Source: Amorphoplanes friuliensis DSM 7358
GTDB taxonomy: Bacteria; Actinomycetota; Actinomycetes; Mycobacteriales; Micromonosporaceae
Length of the DNA stretch: 64,000 nucleotides
NCBI RefSeq assembly: GCF_000494755.1
Contig: NC_022657.1
Coordinates: 9,268,001 to 9,332,000 of the forward strand
Direction: 5' to 3'
Shown: piece after piece, positions 44,208-53,400 of the stretch
Layout: each line of letters begins with the position of its first letter
Position numbering within the stretch: position 1 is the stretch's first letter
The notes under the pieces: model-generated
Databases searched by the model: none
Seen by the model: the letters and a program-made list of their open reading frames with translations, nothing else
Told to the model about the DNA's origin: nothing
Program-made: the position numbers and the translations under genes

Positions 44208-44618
44208 ATGCAGATGACCTGTCCGAAGTGTCATGGCGAGATGCGGGTTTACGAGCGCAGCGGCGTCACGGTCGATCAGTGCACCGAGTGCCGCGGCATC
44301 TTCCTCGACCGCGGTGAGCTGGAAAGGCTCTTCGAGGCCGAGGCCAACTTCAACAGCCGCCAGGCGTCCTCGGCGCCCCGCCCGGCCCAGGCGCCCCAGC
44401 CCGGTGGCTACGCCGCGCCGCCTCCTCCGCCGCCTCACGGTGGTGGCTATGCGTCACCGCCGCCGCCCGGGTACGGCCAGCCGGCGTACCCCGCCGCGCC
44501 CTACGGTGCACCCCAGCCGCAGTACGGTGCCGGACATCACGGCCACTACCGCCAGGGTCACCACGGTCACTACCGCGGCCGCAAGAAGAAGAGCTTCCTG
44601 AACGAGCTCTTCGACTGA
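44208..44618 (+). CDS. TFIIB-type zinc-ribbon protein with Gly/Pro/Tyr-rich linker
   Basis: The 136-residue protein opens with a zinc ribbon, TCPKCHGEM ... TVDQCTECRGIFLDRGELE, matching the zf-TFIIB family common in bacteria. Then comes a proline/glycine/tyrosine-rich linker, a histidine-rich GHHGHYRQGHHGHYRG and a basic end (GRKKKSFLNELFD). The His-rich stretch may bind metals. Function is unknown. ATG 44208 or 44214 could be the start. Confidence 0.8.
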   Translation: MQMTCPKCHGEMRVYERSGVTVDQCTECRGIFLDRGELERLFEAEANFNSRQASSAPRPAQAPQPGGYAAPPPPPPHGGGYASPPPPGYGQPAYPAAPYGAPQPQYGAGHHGHYRQGHHGHYRGRKKKSFLNELFD

Positions 44619-44657
44619 TCCTGCCGCCTCCCGAGGGCCGTGGCAGGGTGTCTCCTC

Positions 44658-45332
44658 GTGAGACTTCCCGACGTTGCCACGGCTCTCGAGGCGGCCTACA
44701 CGGGCCTGACCGACGTGGTCGCCGACCTCGACGACCTCGAGTTGCTGCTGCCGTCCGGCTGCCGCGGCTGGACGATCTGCGACCTGCTGCTGCACGTCAG
44801 CCTGGACGCGCAGCGCGCACTGGTCGCCTTTGCCGTTCCTGTCGACGGGCCGGCGGACGTCGACTTCGTCTCCTACTGGAGATCCTTCGCGGGCGTCGGT
44901 GACGCCTCCGCCGCCAGCGCGCACGCGCAGTGGGTGCGCCGCACGGCCGCCGCCTTCAACCAGCCGTCCGGAGTCGTCCAGCGCTGGACCGAAACCTCGG
45001 CCGCTGCCGTTTCGGTCGCCCACCGCGCCGACCCCGGCTCCTTCATCGGTACGCAGGAGCACGTGCTCGCCGTCCCGGACTTCACGGCGACGCTGGTCAC
45101 CGAGGCCGTGATCCACCACCTGGACCTGATCGTGTCACTGCCCGACGCCCCCGAACCGCCACCGGAGGCGATCGAGATCGCCCTGTCCACCCTGGACGGG
45201 CTGGCGGCGCCGGTCGGTCTGCCGGCGCACTGGTCGGAGCACGAGACCTTGCTCAAGGGAACGGGCCGCGAAGAGCTGACCGCGGCTGACCGGAGCGCCG
45301 TCGAAGGCCTCACCTTTCCCCTGCTCGGCTGA
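44658..45332 (+). CDS. DinB/mycothiol-type maleylpyruvate isomerase family protein
   Basis: The 224-residue protein has the N-terminal four-helix fold of the mycothiol-dependent maleylpyruvate isomerase family. The first metal ligand lies in CDLLLHVSLDAQRAL and the second pair in VTEAVIHHLDLIV, giving the His triad. Such proteins use mycothiol, the actinobacterial low-molecular-weight thiol, in isomerase or transferase reactions; the substrate is unknown. GTG 44658 is the start. Confidence 0.8.
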   Translation: MRLPDVATALEAAYTGLTDVVADLDDLELLLPSGCRGWTICDLLLHVSLDAQRALVAFAVPVDGPADVDFVSYWRSFAGVGDASAASAHAQWVRRTAAAFNQPSGVVQRWTETSAAAVSVAHRADPGSFIGTQEHVLAVPDFTATLVTEAVIHHLDLIVSLPDAPEPPPEAIEIALSTLDGLAAPVGLPAHWSEHETLLKGTGREELTAADRSAVEGLTFPLLG

Positions 45333-45340
45333 ACTCGCGC

Positions 45341-46573
45341 CTACCAGGTGCCGTCGTCCCGGAGACGCTCGGCGGGACCGTCGCCCGTGAGCAGGCTGAG
45401 CAGGCCCTCGTCGAGAGTGTTGCCGAGGAACCACTCGCCGCCCTGGTCCAGCGCGAAGATCCGCCCGCGTTCGTCGATCGCCACGATCGTGTCACCCTTG
45501 GCCTCGACCCCGATCGGGAACAGCGGCGCCCCGATCACCGCGGCCAGTTCACCCAGCGCATCCGCACTGTGCGCCGCCGCGGCCGGCTCCAGATTGAGCC
45601 AGCGAACCCACCGCCGCACACCGGGCCCGCGCAGACCGCAGAAGATCCCCGGGAACGCCATGACGGCTTCCCGCGCCGCCGGGAACACCCGGTGCTGGAA
45701 TCGTTTACCCGGGACGTTCACCACGTCCTCGATCATGCCGTCGGCCAGCACCTCGGCGACCACCTGCTGCATCGGCCGCCAGCCCGCATCGGCCAGCGCA
45801 CCGGCCACATGATCGGGGAAGCGCCCCGGCTGAGCGATGTTGTCCGAATAGGGCACGAACGGCTCGGTGAACGCCAACTGTGACCATGGCAACACCGCGA
45901 AGTCGACCAGCGTGAGGATGCACGACTCGCACGGGCGTGCGGACGTACCGCCCAGCGGGTCGCCCTGGTCCCGCACAAAAAACGACTCGAAATCCGCCGT
46001 ACGCAGCCAGGCGCGTGCCTCGTCCAGCGTGATCGCCACGTCGCGCTGCCTGTCCGCCTCGTGCAGGACGTCGGAGAGCACGATCAGCTCGGCGTGACGG
46101 TCGGTTCCGCGTACCGTGCGGGCCGGCTCCAGGCTGGACAGATAGGCCGCGACCAGCGGATGGTGGTTGATCTCCTGATCGCCCTTGGCACCGCGCGCGA
46201 TGAAGAGGTGCCCGTCGACGGTCAGATGCGCGGCAGTGGTCGGCGACGCCCGGCGCTTCGCGTTGCGCCGCAGCTCGACCTGCGGGTCGACCGTCCGCCG
46301 GCGAGCGGCCACGGAAGGCTGATGGGTGCGGTACATCTCGGCGATGACCTCGGCCGGAACACCCGGATAGGTCGACAGCGCACCGGTCTCCCGATCGATG
46401 ACCGTGCGGGCGCCGTCCCCCGGGATCGGCAGCACCGCCGGCGGCTGCTTGGTCCACACCACAAAACCGAGGTCGAACTCCGAGATCATCGGCTGGCACT
46501 CGTATCCACGAACCTCGGACTCGCCCCGCGCCCAGCTCGCAGCGATCTCCTCGGCGTCCTCCCGCGTGATCAT
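45341..46573 (-). CDS. YwqJ-type deaminase with SUKH-3 immunity domain
   Basis: The 410-residue protein has three parts. Residues 1-80 resemble a YrhB/immunity-35-type fold (VVWTKQPPAVLPIPGDGARTVID). Residues 115-235 carry a cytidine-deaminase-like zinc site, HAE (His160, Glu162) and PCESC (Cys215, Cys218), as in YwqJ-type toxins. Residues 265-400 match the SUKH-3 immunity fold (LYPLGE-like FPIGVEAKGDTIVAIDERGRIFAL ... GEWFLGNTLDEGLL). Toxin and immunity domains in one chain suggest a self-protected or decoy protein. It lies next to the toxin operon and is transcribed away from it. ATG 46573 is the start. Confidence 0.75.
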   Translation of the reverse strand: MITREDAEEIAASWARGESEVRGYECQPMISEFDLGFVVWTKQPPAVLPIPGDGARTVIDRETGALSTYPGVPAEVIAEMYRTHQPSVAARRRTVDPQVELRRNAKRRASPTTAAHLTVDGHLFIARGAKGDQEINHHPLVAAYLSSLEPARTVRGTDRHAELIVLSDVLHEADRQRDVAITLDEARAWLRTADFESFFVRDQGDPLGGTSARPCESCILTLVDFAVLPWSQLAFTEPFVPYSDNIAQPGRFPDHVAGALADAGWRPMQQVVAEVLADGMIEDVVNVPGKRFQHRVFPAAREAVMAFPGIFCGLRGPGVRRWVRWLNLEPAAAAHSADALGELAAVIGAPLFPIGVEAKGDTIVAIDERGRIFALDQGGEWFLGNTLDEGLLSLLTGDGPAERLRDDGTW

Positions 46574-46687
46574 CAGACCCCCTGTCGCCGCGATCCTTGT
46601 GCGGGGTGAAACTACCGGACCACGTCGTGTGGCGCCGCCCGGTAGGGTCACCCCCGATCGATGGGTCGGGTGCTGGGGAGGACGACC

Positions 46688-47110
46688 GTGGCGGACATGG
46701 CGGACCGCGATGCCAACCACGCGCTACGGGCGCGCTTCGACGATGTCTACGGGCAGTACAACCGGCTCCGGTCCGGAATGGACGACGTCCAGCGCCGCCT
46801 CGCCGAGCTCCGCGCCAGCGCCGACTCCGACGACGGCCTGATCCGCGCGACGGTCGGCCCCCGCGGCCAGCTCCTGGACCTGCGCCTCGACCGCCGCATC
46901 TACCGCGACATGGACGCCGCCGAGCTCAGCCGCAAAATCGTCACAACGGTCGAACAAGCGACCGCCAAGGCCACGCAGCAGGTCGAGCAGCTGATGGCTG
47001 ACTATCTGCCGGCGGACTCCGGCCCGATGCAGTTCCTCAAGGACAACAACTTCGGCTCACTGCTGCGCCGCCAGGACAAGATCATGCGTGAGGCCGGCGG
47101 CGATGCCTGA
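46688..47110 (+). CDS. YbaB/EbfC family protein at head of toxin operon
   Basis: The 140-residue protein matches the YbaB/EbfC fold: helix, then ATVGPRGQLLDLRLDRRIYRD, then a helical C-terminus. Family members bind DNA, but in type VII secretion toxin operons they are frequent small companions whose role is unknown. GGGGAGG lies six bases before GTG 46688. The next gene overlaps its end by eight bases, so the two are cotranscribed. Confidence 0.78.
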   Translation: MADMADRDANHALRARFDDVYGQYNRLRSGMDDVQRRLAELRASADSDDGLIRATVGPRGQLLDLRLDRRIYRDMDAAELSRKIVTTVEQATAKATQQVEQLMADYLPADSGPMQFLKDNNFGSLLRRQDKIMREAGGDA

Positions 47111-47438
47111 ACCCGAGCTCTGGCTGGACCTCGACCGCGTGGCGGGCGGCGGGCGCGACCTCGCCGCAGCCGGCAAACACCTCACCCGGCAGCGCACCGG
47201 CCCCGGCGCGGAGGTCGCTGCCCTCAGCGCGGCACCCCCGTGGGGCACCGACGACATCGGCCAGACCTTCGAGAACAACTACCGCCCCATCGAACAACAG
47301 GTCCTCCAAGCCTGGGAAAAACTCGGCCTCTACGTCGAAGGCCTCGGCGACGCGGTGGTCGAGGCCGTCCAAGAAGCCACCCAGACAGACCACCACTCAG
47401 CCGTACGCGTGGAGCGGACGTACGGGAAACGCTCGTGA
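47103..47438 (+). CDS. WXG100-like small protein, probable T7SS partner
   Basis: The 111-residue helical protein has PPWGTDDIGQTFENNYRPIEQQ, with a W-G turn near residue 47 and a YxxxE-type signal (YRPIE) in the second helix, as in WXG100 partners of type VII secretion. It overlaps the YbaB gene and its stop overlaps the GTG of the giant toxin (GTGA), so the three are translationally coupled. It likely dimerises with the toxin N-terminus for export; this is inference. Confidence 0.7.
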   Translation: MPEPELWLDLDRVAGGGRDLAAAGKHLTRQRTGPGAEVAALSAAPPWGTDDIGQTFENNYRPIEQQVLQAWEKLGLYVEGLGDAVVEAVQEATQTDHHSAVRVERTYGKRS

Positions 47439-50400
47439 CCCTGCTCCCCAGCCCGATCCCCCACCCGCTGGACTACAGCCCGTTCGACGTCCCGCAATGG
47501 GCCTACGAAGCACTGGAATGGGTCGTCGGCTTCGACTGGCCCGAGGGCAACGAGAAGACCACCTGGGACGTCGCCGACCGCTGGTACACCATCGCGGCCC
47601 TCCTGGACGAACCCCGAGCCGAGGCCTACGACGCCGCCGGCCAGGTCCTGTCCGGCTACGGCGGCACCGGCGCGCAGGCATTCAATGGTGCGTGGCATCA
47701 GCTCTCGGCCGATGAGAACGCGCCGCTCAACTCGCTGCTGGCCATCGCCGACGAGCTGGGCAAACTCGTCGAAGAATGCGGCTGCGACATCGAAGGCGCC
47801 AAACTCGAAGCCTGGATCGAGATCGGCCTCTTCCTGATCGAACTGATCGGCATGGCTGTTGCGGTCACGCTGACGCTCGGAGCTGCGTCGCCGGCTGCCG
47901 GTGGGCTGATCGCGGCAACCCGCTTCGCCATCCAGCAGATCTTCAAGCGCCTGATCGCGCAGCTCGGGAAAAAGGCGATCAAGAAGTCGCTGAAAGAGGC
48001 GGGGGAGCGGGCGGCCAAACAGCTCACCAGCAAGGCCGGGTTGAAGCAGCTCGGTAAGGAAGGGCTCAAGGAAGGTCTGGACGAGGCCAAGGAAGAAGCC
48101 CTGACCAACGGGGCCATCCAGGCGTATCAGAACTCGACCGGGCGGGCTGACGGCTTCGACGTCAAAGACCTGGGAATGTCAGCCGCAGGTGGCTTCGGCG
48201 GCGGCTTCGCAGCTAGCGGGGCCGGGATCGGCCGGGGCTCGCATGGTGGCGGGGTTACTCGGGGCGTCGGGGCCGAGGTGCTGGGGGAGTTCGGCGGGGC
48301 TGCTGTCAGTGGGGATCTGCCTGACCTCGAAAGCGTGGCCAAGTCTGCTAGTTCTGGGGCTGCCGGGTCCTTGATGGATGGGGCTTCGGCTGGGGTTGCT
48401 GATGGGCTGGCTGATGGGTTGACGGGGCGGGTGGGGGCGCTGCCCGGGTCGGATCTGTTGGGTGGGTCTTCGGATCTTGGTGGTGGGGAGTCAGGGGCGC
48501 CTGCCTCGCCTTCTTCTCTTTCCTTTGACCCCGCTTCCTCAGGCTCTGCGTCCTCAGGCTCTGCGTCCTCCGGGCCTGGGTCCTCCGGGCCTGGGTCCTC
48601 CGGGCCTGGGTCCTCCGGGCCTGGGTCCTCCGGGCCTGGGTCCTCCGGACCTGGGTCATCCGGACCCTCATCCTCGGTGTTCGGGTCGTCTGGGCCTGCG
48701 TTGTCCGGGCCCGCGTCATCTGGGGACGGGTTTTCTGGGGTCGGGTCTTCTGCGCTTGACTCGTCAGGGCCTGCTTCTTTCGGCCTTGATTCTTCGGGGG
48801 CTGCCTTCTCGGGGCCCGCTTCTTTGGACTCCGCGTCGTCAGGCGCCGCGTCGCCAGGGTCCGACTTTTCTGGGTCCGACTTTTTGGGGGCCGCGTCGTC
48901 GGGCCATGCCACATCTGACGCTGTCGGCGGCTCCGCTTCCTCCACCGGTAGCCACGCCTCACCCTCCGGGCCGGTCTCACTTTCCGGACCGACAGGGCTG
49001 GCGGCTGGACCCATCGGGGTCGACAGCGGGCCGGTGTCCGTTTCGGCAGATACTGGCTTCACAGCCGGTGAGCCGAACTTCGTTTCTTCAGATACTGCGT
49101 CTGGCTCGAGAGACCCGGGATCTGTCGGCCGAACGGAGTCATCAGGCCCGTCCACGACCGGATCTACCGGCCTCTACTCGTCGGCGAGCGCTGGTGAAGT
49201 CAACCTGTCCAGCCTTGCGCCGCTGCAGACTGCCTTGCCATCGGATCCGGCTCTGGGATCTACATCTGCCTCGGGCGGACCACTGCCCGGATCCTCCGCC
49301 ACCGGTTTCCCGCCCGGACCGATGTCCACTGGGTCCGGCACTGGACCGCTGCCCGCCGCACCCGCCGGTATTGGGCCGTTGCCAGGCGGACCCAGCGGTA
49401 TTGGGCCGTTGCCAGGCGGACCCGCCGGTATCGGGCCGCTACCCGCCGGGCCCTTGCCAGCCGGACCTGCAGGTGCCGGCCCAACCTCGACCGTGCCAGC
49501 TGGCGCTGGGCCGTTGCCGGCCGGGCCCCTGCCAGCCGGACCTGCAGGTGCCGGCCCAACCTCGACCGTGCCAGCTGGCGCTGGGCTGTTGCCGGCCGGG
49601 CCTCCCCGTTCTGGATCGGCGTCAGCCGGGCCATCGGTTGTTAGTCCTTCGCCGGGTGGGGCGCCGACCGCACCCGCAGGTGTCGAGCCGTCGGTCGCGA
49701 AAGCGACGTCAGCCGGGCCTTCGGCCACCCTGCCGCGATCCCCCAGCCCTTGGGCTGCAGGGCCGCCATCTTCGATGCCGTCCGCCGCGGCAAATCGACC
49801 TCAAGACACCAGCGCCGCCGATCCTTTCTCCCTGGATCCCTCCATCGCTGAACTCCAGACGCCTGATCCTTCCGCTGCGGGACGTCAGACACCCGAGCCT
49901 TCCTCGGCCGAACGTCAGACACCTGCCCCTTCCTCCGCCGGACATCCTCAGTCCGCAGAACCGACCGGCGGCAGCCCTGGGTCCCTTGAGGGTTCAGGCA
50001 CCGGGCCCAGGTCTTCAGAGCCGGTTGATACCCGGCCGCCGTTCACCCGCGCAACTGACGCCGGGCCTGCCTCGTCCAGACCTTCCACGCCTCCCTACAC
50101 AAATGATCATGTAGTTCTCGACGTTCGTCCCTCAGGGCCGGCGCTGAGCCCGTGGTCGCCGTTCGGAACGGATTCCAAGCCTGGCTTGATCGACGGACCC
50201 GAAGACGAAGCATCGCCGCAGCCCAGCCCGGCCGACGGCACAACACCACGGTCCAGTCCACCGCAGGACATGCCACCCCGCGTCGGACCGGCCGACGGCA
50301 CGACACCGTCAGTCGTTCCACCGCAGGAGACGACACCGTCCGTCGTTCCGCTGCAAGGGACGACGCCGCGAGTCGGCTCGCCGCTCGAGACGGCGCCGGG

Positions 50401-53400
50401 AGTCGGTTCGCCGCAGGAGACGACGCTGCGAATCGGTTCGCCGCAGGAGACGACGCCGCGAATCGGTTCGCCGCAGGAGACGACGCTGCGAATCGGTTCG
50501 CCGCAGGGGACGGCGCCGGGAGTCGGTCCGGACGATGGGGCGTCTCCGAGAGTCGATTCGGCGCCGCCGTTCGGAGTGCGGCCAGGGCCGGGTGACACCT
50601 CCCAACCCGTTGCGCCGCTTTCGCAGTCACCCAGAACGCCGCCTACCGGAGTGAGTGCGAGTCTCGCACCGCCGAACACGGCGACTTCACCACTGCCACC
50701 GGTCCGTCCGACTGATCCAGGAGTCATTCCAGGACATCCCGATTTCACTCCGTCGTCGGAGTCCGACGGCCGGCGCGGTGGGCCACGGGACGGGGCTACG
50801 GACGTACAGTCATCGGACGCTGACCTGGCGCTTTTTGTTGCGAGCGTGACCGGTGGGGGTCATCCGGCGCCGCCGGCGGCCGAGGTCGCGCCCGAAGTGG
50901 ACGACTATCTCAGGAATGTCCGTGACCTGCGCATCGCCTATGCGAACGCGCGGCGTCAGGATGCGATTGAGGCGTTCGAGGGGAAAGCGGAGAGTGCCCG
51001 CCGACGGGTCCGAAGTTCGCGGCGGTCGGCGCGGGTGGCCCGCTTCCTGAAGTTCGACGCGGGGCTGGCGGCGTTCTTCGAAGCCAACGTAGATCTTGCG
51101 ACAGCCGATGCCGAGCGGGCAGAATCCCACGTAGCAGCCCTGCGGGATCCGAACTGGACGCCGCCACCGGGTTCGCTGACCGAGATTGCGCCGCACGAGT
51201 GGCACCGCACCAACACGGACCGCGGTCACCTGGCGCCCGGCGCCATATCGGTGGGTAACCGGTCGATGCTCACGGGCAGTGACCACCCGCCGTCGATCGA
51301 CGGCACGCGGCAATACGGTTCGTGGGGAGGGCTGCGCGCGCCGCTCGCCCAGCATCAGCTCGAGCTCGAAAATGCGATGCCCCGCGACGCCAACGGCGAT
51401 CCCGCGCGTCTGGCCGATCCTCGATCGCCGTATTTTCAGCTGCTCAACGACGGCGGATCGACGGCCGACCCGACCCGCGGCATCAATTGCCAGGACTGCG
51501 TGCTGTCCTTTTTCGACACCTACATGCACGGCCGACCGCGTGTTTCAGCGCCGCGGACTTTCGACGCCTACGGTGTCGCCAATCCCCAAAATCCTTTGTA
51601 CGGCGAGGATCTCGGCTCGGAACGCGTTGAACATGCAACGGGCGGCCGCTTCCAGTCCTTGTGCCCGATGGTCGACGGCGAGGATCCGGCCGCAGCCAAA
51701 CAAAAGGTCGACCAGGCACTGACGGACGTCTCGGCACAATTGCTGGCGGGCGGTCACGGCTCCTTCGCTTTCCTGGTCAACGCCTGGGAGAGCGGCGCGG
51801 CCCATGCCTGGGCGGCGGTCAACCAGAACGGCCAGATCCTCTTCGTGGACCCGCAATCGGGTGTCGTCACGGAATCGATGCCGCCGTACAAACACGAAGG
51901 CCGTTCCAACGGCGCCAACATGGTGGCATTGGACGCCCTGGTGGTCGATGGTCACGGCAACCCGATGCCATTCCTGAACCGCCCCGACGGCCTGTGGCAT
52001 CCCCAGCAAACAACACTCGCGCCCCCACCGCCGCGGCCGACCCCGATCTACTACTCATCGGCCTATCAGTCGACCGACAGCGCAGCGCCGACTGATCAGC
52101 CGGTGCTGGCCGAGCACCCCGACCCGGATCCGCTTCCCGAACCTGCGCCACGCCCGGATCCGACGCCGCCCACACCCGAACCGGTCCAGCCGGCGCCACC
52201 TCCGCAACCGATCCCGTCGCCGCGCCGACCGGTCGACCGCATCGCGGAGGCCTTCGAGCCCAAACCGGCGCCAGACCGCATCGCCGATGCGTTGGCTTCG
52301 TCGCCGGATTCATCGAGCCCTCCCAAGCGACCCGAGCAGCCCTCTCAGTCCGCCCTGGAACGCCGTTCTTACAGCGAATACCTGGAGCGCGCCCGAACCA
52401 CTCACGAACAGAACCGGCGCGACGAATACGCCGACTACCTGATCCAGACGGCCGACACTTACCGCGCCAAAGCCGTCGAGCTGAACCGCCAAGCCGACGC
52501 CGCCCTCGCCATCGGCGCAACCGTCGAAGGCGACCACCTGCGCGCGGAAGCCAGGCTGACTAGCACCGACGCGACAGATCTAGAGACAAAGGCCGACCGT
52601 GTACGCGCCGGCGAACTCGCTCCCGAACGCGTCGACGTCGAACCGGCCGACTGGATCCGCATCAACAACGACGTCGGCACCCTGGCGTCCGGCGCCGTCG
52701 AAACCGGTGACCAGTCGGCCCTGACCGGCAACGACATCCCACCCCCGATCGACCAGTCCCGCCCTTACGGCAAACGCGGCGGCTTGCGGGCGCCTCTGGC
52801 CGTACATCAGTTGGATCTGGAAAAGGCAATGCCGCGAGAGGCGGACGGCAAGGTGCAACGCCTGGCCGATCCGCGCTCGGGAGAATGGTTCGGCCTGGCC
52901 AACGACGGCGGCCCGACCGCCGACCCCACCCGCGGCATCAACTGCGTAGACGGCGTCCTCTCCCTGTTCGACACCTACATTCACGGCCGCCCCCGAGTCT
53001 CAGCCCCCAGAACCTTCGACTCGTACGCCCAAGGCAACCCCACCAGACCAATGGGCGCCGAGGACCAAGGCCTCGCCAGAATCGAAACCACAGTCCAAGG
53101 CGAATTCCAAGGCCTGTGCCCGTACGTCGGGGGACTCGACCCGCAGCAAGCCAAACAGGCTGTCGACACAGCCATGACCAACCTGCAGAACCACCTGTAC
53201 AACGCCGGCCACGGCGCCTTCGCCTTCATCGTCACGGACTCGGAACAAGGAACAGCCCACGCCTGGGCGGCGGTGAACCAGAACGGAACAATCCTCTTCC
53301 TGGACCCCCAAACCGGCCGCCTATCCGAATCCACCCCCCTCTACTCCCACCAAGGCACCCCCAACAACGGCAACGTCGTCTCCATGGACGCCGTCGTAGT

